Assembly (NCBI GenBank): GCA_000310025.1
Contig: FN648515.1
Span: 1 to 64,000 of the forward strand
Origin: Ectocarpus siliculosus
Taxonomy: Eukaryota; Sar; Phaeophyceae; Ectocarpales; Ectocarpaceae
Length of the DNA stretch: 64,000 nt
Direction: 5' to 3'
The notes beneath the pieces were generated by a model. It saw only the letters and a list, made by a program, of their open reading frames with translations, was not told the origin of the DNA and did no database searches. Positions 47,976-59,408 of the stretch are shown here, piece by piece; position 1 is the stretch's first letter, and each line of letters starts with the position of its first letter. The translations under genes and the position numbers were made by a program.

Positions 47976-50900
47976 GGCGTCGTCGATGGCCGTCCTAAGC
48001 TCCTCATGAGTCGGGCCAGCCTCGCCCCAGCCAGAAACCGGGAAAACTTAGACTTCGCGTTCAGAACTGGACTTCGCGTTGAGGAACGGTCCCGAACCGA
48101 CGCCAAACCATCGATTTGATTCCGAAAACCAAATCAAACACGTCATGGCCTGCGACACCGAACGACCAATCGCCCCAAAAACTTCCTCATCGGCCGCCGC
48201 TCCAAATGGGCACTGGTAAGCCCCTACACTGGTGTGCGCATGCTCTGGTGTATGGTAGACGTGTTGCCGTTGCTTTGGCGCGTGTAGGCAGCACCGCGGC
48301 CTCATGGCAAAAAACCTAATCACCACGTCGGAGAGAGGGAGAGAGAGAACGAGCAATCGGTCACACACACACCCAAAACAAAAGCTTTACGTGTGTCGTG
48401 ACTCCTGGCGTACATGTTGGAGACTGCTGTCCCTCGCCTCACCCACGCCCTACTCTACACACACACACAGCACGTTGATAGTGGATAGACAGACGTACAG
48501 CAGCAGTAGGGATAGAAGAAGAGATACAGGGCATCATCACGGGTAGGATGGAGAAGAAGAAGAAGAAAGAAGAGCAGGCGGGGCAACAACGAAAAGTCAG
48601 CCCAATGAAGGACAGGCCGATCGTTTGGACATCCATCCGAGCAGGGCGCGCCACAAGCAACGCCTGCCCGATTTACTTGTGATCCTGTCGGCACGCTCTC
48701 TCTTGATACATGTGCGGGTCTATTGTGGCTCTGCCTGTACTCTCTCTTTCTCGAAACGTGTGCCGGTCGGTGGTCTATCCACCTTTTGTTTTTTCGGTCG
48801 CCTGTCCTCCTCCTCCTCCTTCCTGCTGTTTTGACCCTTCCTTGCAACGGCCGCGCCTCATGTATGTATAAACAAAGTGTACGTGCTCCCTCGCACAACA
48901 ACAACAACAGCACACGCGAGCACGCCTTTGACCTGTCTGTAGCTGACCTTCCACACAGCACGCGGCGAAGGAGTAGAGAGCTGCGCAAACCTAGTGGCAG
49001 AAAGGGTTGCGAGGAGCACAGCATGTATGTACGCAGGTAGGTATGCATAGGACTTCGCCCCCCCTCTGTCAGCGTAGGTATTGTAGTAGTCTTCTTTATG
49101 TGTGTTGTCGTACAGCAGTAACTACTGCCGTATTTCCTTCTCCGCCGTGAAACTGAACCTGCAGCAGCAGTATACCACCACCGTCCGTTGCACAGACGGA
49201 GTGGCTAAAATGGACGTGATCATGTGTGATTGTTTGTTCGACGAGTCGAACCAAATGTTGGTGACGGGTACCGTTCGGCAAGGGTGATGAAATGGATGCA
49301 CTGCTTCGATCCCCGCGGACAGGTCAGACAACATCGGGTCCGAGAACAGCAGTGCGTTCCTGCCTAAAGACAAGCAGGGGGTCATCCGAGCTTGGTTTTG
49401 GTCGCCTATCTGGGAGGGCCCATGATGTAATTCTGCTGTAGAAGGGAGATGTCGCCTATCTGGGAGGGCCCATGATGCACTGCTGCTGTGTAGTAGAAGA
49501 AGGGAGACGAGCCAACTTCTTCTATTTGCGAGCCAGGTACGGTGCCTCTCTCACAACAACTGCTGTATTACTGTAGGCTACTTGTTTTGGTGTTTTACAT
49601 GATGAGAAGGTAGGGTATTCGATGTCAACAATGGCACCCACCGGCAGATCTCGGAAGCATGGTGTACAGACGCTCTACCGCGACTTTGTACTGCCTGTTG
49701 ATAAGCACGATGACCACTAGATCACTAGTCAGGGTTGCGGTGCGCTCGCCATTTGACGAGGGGGGTTTCTGTGTAGTCTCACAATGAGTTTTGTCTGTTG
49801 TCATTCTTGGTGTGTAACGTCGTTCCTGCTTTTTTAGTGAAGCTCTCCTTCATTCTGGAGCAGTGACCGATACTAGGAGTTGCAATGTTACGAGATAGAT
49901 TTTGTTTTGTCGTGGTGCTCGTCACGCTTTTCCTCGTTGTTTGGCTCTGTTTTGCTATGCTGCCACTCCATGCCCCTTGTCTAAGCTGATGATACGTTTT
50001 GCCGCGTCTTCCATGGTCAGGGGCGTCGTTGCTTGGACCACCGCTTGGAATGGAGGATAGGGGAGATGGAAAGAGGCTACACAGGAGTGGAACAGCTTGT
50101 AATGGAGGACAGGGGAACATGGGTCGGGGCGGTACCTTGGGAAAGCTTGAGACCACGTCTGGGGCTGCACGTGATCGAAAGAAGGCGACGCGGCGGGGCG
50201 GGGATAATAATTAGAAGTGCGTACCAATCGGATTGCAGGCCGTTTTCCCTCCCAAGTATGGGGCACGTTCGGGCAGCAAGTGGATACTCTTATTTTGTTT
50301 TAGGCGTAAGTTGGCGTAGGATTCGGTGGTAACTGTTTGTTGCGCGGGGGCATGAAGGGTGGAGCACGCACGAGGGACGTGAGAGGTAGCGGCACATCAA
50401 AAATAGTATCAGCAGTGGTGTGGCAGAAGGTTCTGAGTTCGGCGTTTGTAGCGCCCCTCGTGCTTGCTGTTGTCGCAACAGGTTGGAAAGCAGCCGCATG
50501 TGATAAAGGTCGAGAGGCAGCGAGATGAGTAATCCTAGGCACGTTATTCGTGACTGTTTGTACACGCCTCTGTATACAGCATTGGCAACGTCAGGAGACG
50601 AAGCGTTGCCGTTGTCTTACAGCAACCGAATGTCCAAATGTGATGCATGTAGAGGCGCGTACTAAATTGGTACGGTTACCCACTTCGTTTGTGTGGAAGG
50701 TCCAACCCTCCACCCTCTTTTTCAGTAGAAGAGAGTGCCCACCCAACAACACAAGAAAAGTTCCCTTTTTTTTTTTACTGTTGTACCATTGAAAGAACCA
50801 ATCGTCCACTCACATAGAAACAGGGACGATGAAGCGAGGAGATGGCAGTGGCCGCCAACTATTTCGAACAACGCATACGTTTCACACCACACTCCGTCAC

Positions 50901-51400
50901 TCGCTGTGGGTAAACCGACGCCCGTCCAACAAAGTAGATCATTCCGCACACCGATACCGTTGGGACGATGCACGTTGATACTGCCCAAGAAACGGGTGTG
51001 TGTCCGTCGCCTACAATTAATTCGTTCTACCGTGCTGCTACTACTTGAATGTGAAACGATGCGAAATTAGTCGACAGGCAAGAAACGAACAGAAAAAAAT
51101 ATACACCCTGAGAGAAACTGGCGAGGGTGTACTCGGGAGTTCCTCAGTAGACTCAATCATGCTCTTCCCGGTACCTCCTCCCCCCCAAAAAAGAAGAGTG
51201 CACCCTCCCAACCCCCTCCCCTCTCCTATTGCCTTTAGTACCGGAGCAGTCTCCACACCAACGACACAGACAGGAATTATTGTTCCTTGAAGACGGCCAT
51301 CTCTATATTGCCATTACCCATGTGGCCGAAAAAACAAATGCAAGAAAAAAAAACGTTAGTCGACTTCTCTGTACTACCTCTGTATGGAAAACAACAAGCT
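47976..51400. other. Gene-poor stretch
   Basis: No exon is convincing. It has GA-, AC- and AGA-rich low-complexity runs, TACAGCAG words (48497, 49110) and a short direct duplication at 49401-49500. Open frames are short or built from low complexity. Confidence 0.5.
49391..49508 (+). repeat. ~50-bp direct duplication
   Basis: GTCGCCTATCTGGGAGGGCC followed by CATGATG occurs at about 49402 and 49452. Each copy is followed by a CTGCTGT word and GAAGGGAGA. Confidence 0.75.
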
Positions 51401-52534
51401 CTAGGGACTCCCGCCCTCGTCGTTGCAGGATGATTCCGTTTCCGGCGATTTGTACCATCCAGGGCGAACGACAGACAAGCCTGGTTGGACGTGTACCACC
51501 CGACCCCGGCCCTCGGCAGCAATTTCCTGGCACACCTTGAGGAACACAGGGAACTCAGTAGAGCCGGTTCCCCTGAACTTCGCAACCAGATTGCTCGTCG
51601 AGTCAGTTCGTGTACACCTGTTCCGAACCTCGTGGGTTCCAACGTTATCTTCGGATTCATCCCACAAGGCGTAGAACGCCGGGCAAGATGTAGCAACCCT
51701 AAGATAAAGGCCAGCGTCCTCGGACACGACGCTCTCTTCGGACTCCTTGCACATCCGCCTTAGCAGTTGGGTGTCAGGGACGTGAAGGAGTCGCACGTAC
51801 TGGAGGTTTTCGTCGTCGTCGTCGGGTTCAATCGAAGGATAGGCCTGCTCGCGCGAATCATACACGATGTACTCCCCCCACACGGGAAGGTCGGAAGCGC
51901 CCACCTTGTAGCGCTGGGCATCCAGGGCGAAGAGAGCCGCACGAACGCCTAGCTCTTCCGGCGGCTGCGGCACGACATGCGCACAGAGTTGGGGTTTGAC
52001 GAGTTTTGAGACGAACAGGAGCAGGCAGATGGTTCTAACGAACAAGAGGGTAGAGCACTGTACAAATTGGACAACAGATTCGAGGGAGATATTGCGCAAA
52101 TTAGTTTGGAGAGTTTGCGACATGAAACGGTGCACGCTACCTACATTCATTCAAGGGTTCGGTGAGACCGCGATTTTTTTTTTAATCAGATTAAAGTCTT
52201 TGTTTCTGAGAGGCGAATCCATCATGGCCGCCCACCTCCCGACATCCATACATACACATGCCAATACTACTGCAAATATGCAAGGCAGCTTCTTGCAATA
52301 AACTCACGTCCAGGCGTACTTCCCACTGGAAGTCACGAGCCACCTTACACGCCACTTCAACCATGGCTTGGATCCTAGCGCCTTCTTCATCCTTCCCCCC
52401 TAAAACCAAATTTTCCGTCCAGTTGTCGATTTGGTCGACGATACCTCGCGGGGTGTTCTCCGGGGGATTGCCAAGCGGCAGCGTGCCATGGCGGACTTTG
52501 TGGATGTTGGTGGCCGGTGATTTCCGCTTTGGAG
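51401..52534 (-). CDS. Two terminal exons, possible SET-like end
   Basis: One exon (about 52534-52309, donor GTGAGT) encodes NIHKVRHGTLPLGNPPENTP and a helical stretch. The next (about 51969-51401, acceptor GCCGCAG) encodes LGVRAALFALDAQRYKVG, GEYIVYDSR and FPVFLKVCQEIAAEGRG before the stop. The order of G-x-x-A-x-FA, GEYI and P...EIAAEG is reminiscent of a SET methyltransferase fold, but the RFxNHxCxPN motif is absent, so this is weak. They lie on the same strand directly downstream of the ParB-methyltransferase exons and could be its C-terminus or a separate gene. Confidence 0.45.
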
Positions 52535-52889
52535 ATTGGAAGCAGCAAAGTATACAGGAGTTGAGAAAGGAAGGACCGGAGCGGCGGTTGGTGGGCTTAA
52601 AGAACGCGTAACCTGCACGCATATGTAATATCTCGCTCTACTTGTAGACTACATATCCATATATATTTACATGGTATTGAACTTTCCAGCACAGTCATCG
52701 CACGTATCCCCCACGACTTTCCTACAATAAATACCAACGACGGCAGGAAAGCGGACGCATTACCAAGCAAAAGGAAGTTGAGCAAGTCTACCTACACTCA
52801 CTGGGGGGGAGGACCTGTGTTAGGGACGTGCTGACAAGGGGAAAGCTGCAATGCATGTCGCTATTGCACAACAACAAGTATCCTTCGGG

Positions 52890-55800
52890 TGCCCACCATG
52901 AATATTCCCATTCTCCAGGGGTCTTCGAAGGCTCGCTCCGCCCGTGTAATGATGCCTTCGCGCTCATTTGGGTCCGTTATGAACAAGCCCACATTCCGCC
53001 CGTAATTCAGTGCTGTCTCGAGGACACCGTCCTTGTCGGCGGTAAGCGTCATGACGGTGTCCCCTTGCTTCGTGAAACTTGGGGATGCATAAAACGACAG
53101 AGTATACAGAACTGTGAGGTATGAGGGTTACGGTAGGGCTTGTGCGGCATGTGGAATTCTGGTACTTGGCACTCATCGAACGAGGGTTAGGGCGTCCAGG
53201 TATGTTATTATTTGATTGAGTGAAGACGACTATCCCCCGTACACCACCCGCACAACAACAAATAGTTCTTCCCATCCTGCCGATACGCGCCCCCCCCTCG
53301 TACCTGGTCCGGTGAGAACCCGGCGTGCTCCGTCCCGGCTTTGTAGGATGCGAGGTTCAATGGTCTAACGACTACGGCATGCACGACTATGGGTACACCC
53401 CCCCCCCCCTCGTACCCCATGAAGACACACCCCACCCCCATCTACCACGTGGCCCGTCCTGTCAAGGACGCGTGGTTAATGGTCTACCACGCGAGGAGAG
53501 TAACCCCCACCCTACCCCCTCACGGCCCACCGCCATCTACGCAAATGTGCTACTTAGATGGGTGAGGGGTGAGATCCCCCCCGGAAGTTGGGAACAAGAA
53601 ATAAAACAAACTATATGAATGGAGATATATCCAAACCCCACACGCCATGTGGGCATTTCATGGGTGACGAGGATGAAGTATTTATTTTCACGTACGAGCC
53701 TCTCATGTCGCGGAGTAAAGCGGCTCGTTCAAGACTCAGGGGCTCACCGTTGAATCCCCCAGGAGGCGACGTTGTTGTGGAAGCATCGAGAAGCCCCAAG
53801 GTAGGGAACGTCGTTCATGACGCACTCGTGGCCATTGTTGACAGGAATCCGCTCGCCATTTGCCCAAACCTTATCCGGAAAGTTCTGCGGCAGCACGTCC
53901 TTGTTGCATCGGAAGCTAGCGCCATCGGGATGAGCGATAAGAAAGATGTCGACACCCCCTGAAAGATGGTTTGCCTTGGATGTAGCTGTGATTCCACCTC
54001 CCCTCTTTCCGTACACAACCACCAGCGGATTGTCTTCTACAACCAGTCCCAAATCGGGCTGCTTGAGGGCGTCTACACGGTGAAAAAGGAGCAAACAAGA
54101 AGCAACACGAAAAAATCGAACAAGGACGGCGCCTGTTAGTCCGTACGTGACGGAGAGGACAAAGGGCATCGGGAGCGTCTTCTTCTTCGCGCCCAGATAG
54201 TCCCTCCAAACTCCACGTCATTCCCGGCTAAAAAATAATCGAAAGCAAGACGACGACGACCATGCTGACGTGAAAGCTCGTACAAGAGAGAAAAAGCAAT
54301 AAATAGACAACACTGACCCTCGATGCGCCGACCATGGTGAAGATAGGAGTGAAGAACGTGGACGATCATGGTGCCTTCCTCGTGCAAGAAGTCGCACACG
54401 CGGTAGATGATCTTGCTCAGGCGGTCTTTCCAGGGAGCAATTTCCCTGAGCAGATCGTCGTTCACACCGGGATCGACGAACAAGAGCATGGCCTTGTCAC
54501 CGTCGACCTCGATAGGAGAGTCGGGTCCTTCCACGCGGAAATCACGACTAAGCGGCATAGCGTCGTTGATGCGGATGCACTCAGCCCTGTATGTCGACGG
54601 CAAGCAGTGGGTGGTGGGGCATGCGGCATGGAAACCACGGGAACAAAAAGCAAAATACTGTCAGGGTTAGGGATATTCGTTTGTTTATTTATTTCTTGCT
54701 GCTTCGGGCCTAGCGTCGACCAACAAGCTCTAGAGCGAATCTTGGGGAAATGGTACTAGTAGTGTACATCGCGCCTTCATCATTCATTGTCACAGTACCT
54801 GCGTAGGGTCTTGAGGTCGTCACCCGTGCCGCCAGGCGAGGACGGGAGAGTGGGCAAGGTCGGTGCCGGTGACGTGGGCGTTGGGTCCCTCCTGGGCCTT
54901 TTCCCCTTATCCCGCGCGCCGGTTCGTCCGGAGGGGGAAGACGGACCACCGTCCTCCCCGTCTCCCGAACGTCCTGGGGCGGGGCGCTTGCTGGCATCCT
55001 GCTGGCTTTGTTCCCCCTCCTCAGGACCCTCCGGTTCCGCTGGCTCCTCTGGCTGCTGCTGTGGCTGGTTGCTGAGGTGGCAGTCCTTGCAGTCTCTGAC
55101 AGTCGACGTTTCGCTGTCCTCCGAAAAGTCGGGGTTCGCGCAACCACCAGTGTAGCGAATTTTGCAGACGGAACACGAATAGCTGAGGCGAGGGGAGCGA
55201 GAGACAACAAGGGTGAAGAGGGCGGCGATATTTAAACACTGTCGTGTCGTAAAAGAAGTAACTCCTACTTTGTACATGGCGTGATACATGGAGGCCGCGC
55301 GAAAATATACAATGAATGGTAAGATGGACACGAACCAGTGTTAAAGTCGACAAGAAGGGTCACACCGGGCATGGGATGCGAGCGGCGTAAACTCGCGGTG
55401 AGATTGCGACGGTCGGCCACGCGAGCGGACTGGCCGCATATGAAATATAGGCGTGTTCCCAACAGGCGTGATCATTCATCCTGTACCTCCCTGGTCCTTC
55501 CCTCGAAGAGGTTGGTGCTTTGCAGACGGTGCAGGCAAGACCCTCGCTGTTGGGGTTGCCGACGGGTTCTCGTGGACGTGGTTGCACTGGCTGAGTGACT
55601 TGCAGCTTCAAGCTTCTGACCTTGTTCAAAGCGCTTTCGTACAGTTCCTCGTGCTCGACGAGCATCGGGCGAAAGTTGAGGTCTTCGCGCATGACCTGCC
55701 ATACGACAAACCAACAGAAAGCAACAAAACTTTGGCCTTCCACCCGCGACTATGTCCCGCCTGTAATAATTTGCGCGGAGAAACGCGACCAACCCTCCTC

Positions 55801-58363
55801 GCTCGCCCCTATCCGAGTGATTGCAGATGTGCTAGTGAAACCCGTCCCAATAACGGGCAGGGGGGAAAGAAGGGTGTGTGCATATGCAAAACAGCAAAAC
55901 AAACACATAATGACTAGTGCTAGGTTGGCTGCGCCCATCCACAATACCCTGTACAGCACTTGAACCGCAAGGAAAAATACTACAAACACGCTTAGGCGAA
56001 CAAAGCAAACGCAAACGCCCTAAATTGTACGGGATTCACCTTCCTGATGGTGGGATGTAGCTTCGAGCGAATGGCCAACACTACATCTTCGTCGAGCTCC
56101 TTGATGTGCGGAGGAAGCGACTCGCGGAGCTCGCGTACCTCCGCCTCTCTCTCAAGTTGTTGTGGCTTGACGTAGTTAGCGTAGTGGCCCGTCTTCACGA
56201 ACGCGAAGTCGCGGACGGTGCTGTTGATGTGGGCCATGGGAACCCCGGGAAGATATTGAATGCGGTCGAGGTTAGTGAACGTTCGTCGTCTTCTTTCTAG
56301 GGTTGCCCCAACCAATCACGGACAACCACCGCAAGAACAATATTGCCGAGTGCCACGCCCCAATCTACGTTGTCGCTGCACTCACCCCTTCAGCTTGTCT
56401 GACCATTGGTCTTTGGGCACTGCGTGCTCAATACCCTCGACCCAAGACGCCGTCATCTTCGCCCGAGCCAACGCCCAGCCTATCTCGTCCAACCCCTCGC
56501 GGTCTCCTTTTTTGGACGTCTTCGGCATCCTGCAGAAGTACCCAAACCACACGGTGGGGTTCTAATCGAGGATGGTCTGCATGGATGCATGCGCTCCGAC
56601 GCTGATCGTCCGCTTTTATTGGTATGCACGAGTGATCAACATGGCAGCGTAGAACCTTTGACACAAACACTACCGCCAACAGCAATACAGTTGCAGAGGA
56701 TGTCAACGACGAACGAAGCATGTTAATATTTCACGCTTGTATCACACTTGGATGGTCTTACTCGTTGCCTCCAATATTGCATACCTCACGTAAATGTCGA
56801 ACATGAGGGCCTGGGTTTGCGGCTGCTCTTCTTTCAAGTCCCGCACGCGAGGGTCGGCGAGGCCTTGGTGATGCTTTGGTACCCTGGAACGCGTTGATCC
56901 GTCAGAGCACGAAGCGCGATCAGTGCTTCCTGGCTCGTGTCGTTGACGATAGAAATCCACTGGCGAAGGGTGTTGGCTGCCGGTGCCTGGCTACCAGCCT
57001 GAATATTGCAGCAAAAAGCACAGAAAACAATGCTATAATACGAAAATACTGGTGCTTGTACAGTAGTAACAGTACAGTAGTAACATGGCCTGATGTCGGC
57101 GACAGGCTACAGGAATAAACACCCACCAGAAATATGGAGAGGATCAGCACCAAAATAATGTGTCAGTCGCACTCACCCCCTTCCAGCATGACGCTAGCTT
57201 AGCCGCGGTGACAGACGGTTTCGAACGACCATTAGAAGACCGCCGGCGACCTGATGATGCCTCTTTATCCTGGCTCATCAGCGACGTCATCATCCTACTG
57301 TAGAAATAGAGCTGGTCGTAGATTGTCCGCGCTTGGAACGTGGCCGTCGTGACGTTGCACACTGGGGTGTACAGCAGCGGCAGCGGTGGCCCAGGAGACG
57401 AGTCACCGATCCATCGGAAATGTGTGGGTGCGTCGTTGAGGAGTCACTACCGCCACTAATAATGGTGTTATTCATTGGAGTATCTCAAAAGGGTACATCG
57501 TATGCTAGTCTTGTTCTTGCGGTGTTGCTGTGTTTTTCGTGGTATCGATAATTAATTCGGTCAATTCCGCACGTGAAGAGGCGCGCGAGCAGCGACGTGC
57601 TCATCATCATCTCTTCGTTGCTGCTGCGGCTGCGGCTGCTGCTGCTTGCTGCGCCTTTGTAACATTATCGTCTGGCACCTCGACTGCTACACACACACTA
57701 ACATACAAGTAAGTATGTACCATATGCAACATACATACCCTCCAAACAAAGTACAAAAATCCGACGCAATTTCTATGAGAAGCTTGAGAGGCGATAGATG
57801 TGTTTGAGAGCAGCAGGAGGAGTGCTCGTAAGTAAGCGTCATCAACAGACGTCTTCCCAACAAGACCGTGTTTGCTTCATCCACTGTCGAGAGTACACTC
57901 TTCCATCTCACCGTCAGAGGCGATTTGCCTGGCGAAGCTATTCCGCGATGAACCGGTAGCACGTGCACCTGATGAGCCGATCTTCTCCGTACACCTCCTT
58001 GCAGGCAGCCAAGCGATGATTTCCATCGATGACGACGGCATGTAGCCTAGCGGCGAGCTCGGCAGTCATCTCTTGCCCTTCTGTCAGATCCGAGAACATC
58101 ACTCGCGGAAAGCTATCCACCCATCCATGAGCTTGGATGCTCTCGACGACGTCCTGCACCGCGGTCGGGCTGGTTTGCCTGCTGTTCTCCGCCAACGTGA
58201 TGTGCTTTAGTGGCACGTCCCACTCCTTCACGCAGTGCGAAGCCAAGACCTCGCCGATGTTTGTTGCGCTTGTCGGATCATCACCGTGGTCACCCGCAGA
58301 AGACGAAGCACCACCACCGCCACCAACAGCACGACGGCCTCGTCCTCGCTGCCCGTTGGCCAT
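52890..58363 (-). CDS. ParB-domain protein with methyltransferase-like end
   Basis: ATG 58363 opens exon 1 (to about 57950). A Gly-rich start precedes a ParB/sulfiredoxin-like domain: VPLKHITLAENSRQTSP, VESIQAHGW and VVIDGNHRLAACKEVYGED. Further exons with good sites are 57361-57177 (donor GTGAGT), about 56964-56777 (one suspected indel), 56561-56396 (donor GTGAGT), about 56297-56040, 55695-55621, 55182-54799 (CSVCKIRY...CKDC, a zinc-binding pattern, then a long Pro/Ser/Gly linker) and 54586-54318 (MLLFVDPGVND, then FLHEEGTMIVHV). The exon from 54061 and the one from 53077 follow. The last reads GDTVMTLTADKDGVLETALNYGR. DPGV followed by EEGTMIV, and GDTV...ALNYGR near the end, resemble motifs IV, V and I of a permuted DNA methyltransferase, though DPPY is not intact. 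The likely role is DNA-binding chromatin modification, which is inferred. Some junctions are unresolved. Confidence 0.6.
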
Positions 58364-59125
58364 GATAAGGTCGGTCGGAGGAGCCTTGAACCCGCGTGGC
58401 AGGACAGAAAGGAGGAAGGTGACAACAAACAAACTGAGGCCAGAGGGGGACGTACGATTGATTGTTTGGTTGATGGGTGTCGGCACGCCACGCGGCCACG
58501 GGCATCAGCGGGCCTCCTGCGGGGCTAATGCTAAGTACGCATTCGAGGTACCCCGCTTGATTATCGGGAACATAACGAGTAGCGTTGCCCTACGTCTCCT
58601 CTGGACTCCATAATCTCACAGTTCGAGAAATGGGGTGTCTTAGATTAAGGAGCGCAGGGATGAACTTTGGAATCGTAACGACCAAAATTTGGGCCGCTGG
58701 GATTATATTCTTCTTTGCGACGATTTTTCCGTTCGATTCGATTTCAAACTAATCATATCGTTCGTAGAATGAGCGTTTTCTCTTTAGATCTGCGCGGAAA
58801 CGTCCGCGTGTCGGTTCAGACCATGATAGATTCCCATGTAATCGAATTGGCATCTCTGGTCTCCAAAAAGATTAAAAAAATCGTCTGGCCTCTCTCACTG
58901 GTCATTTTGATTACAAAGCGCTGCCCTGAGCCCTGTAATAAAGATGTCCGCTTGTGGATGACACATCGATTATCGACTGCTCGACCACTCTCTCTTTCCG
59001 GGTCGAGACGCGAGAGGTACGATACAGGGAGCTCTACTTCAAGAAACCCACACACACACACGCACACACACCACAGCAACCAACCGAGGAACCAAGGGCA
59101 CACGTAGTAAGCGTCCGACGAAGCC
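58364..59125. other. Divergent intergenic region
   Basis: It lies between the ATG of the minus-strand ParB gene and the ATG of the plus-strand DUF7869 gene, so it should hold both promoters. An (AC)n run at 59047-59070 is visible. No TATA or other motif is distinctive. Confidence 0.5.
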
Positions 59126-59372
59126 ATGCCCGTGGCGGATTCTGCGGCATGGCTCTTCGGGAAAGCAGACACCCCAGCGGACAAAGCGCGCCGGCAGCGC
59201 GAGGAGGAAGAGAGGCGCCAGAAGAGGGCACGAACGACTCCCCTTTTCAGGAGACAGGATGACTCGGGAGACACCCTCGGGGCTCCACAGAAACAGCAGC
59301 GTTCCAAGCGCAAGTGGGGGGAACCACAATCCGCGCAGGAGTGTTGGGAGCGCATGAAGGCAACAAGCAACG

Positions 59373-59408
<36 letters not shown>

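Noticed and set aside
48455-49048. A 197-codon minus-strand frame
   Set aside because: It is made of GA/AC-rich low-complexity sequence with a repeated RPAHVSR stretch from a short duplication. No start context or domain.
54660-54680. Telomere-like TAGGG wording (TCAGGGTTAGGG) and similar words at 45640
   Set aside because: Only one or two units occur and there is no array, so it is not a telomere or interstitial telomeric repeat.
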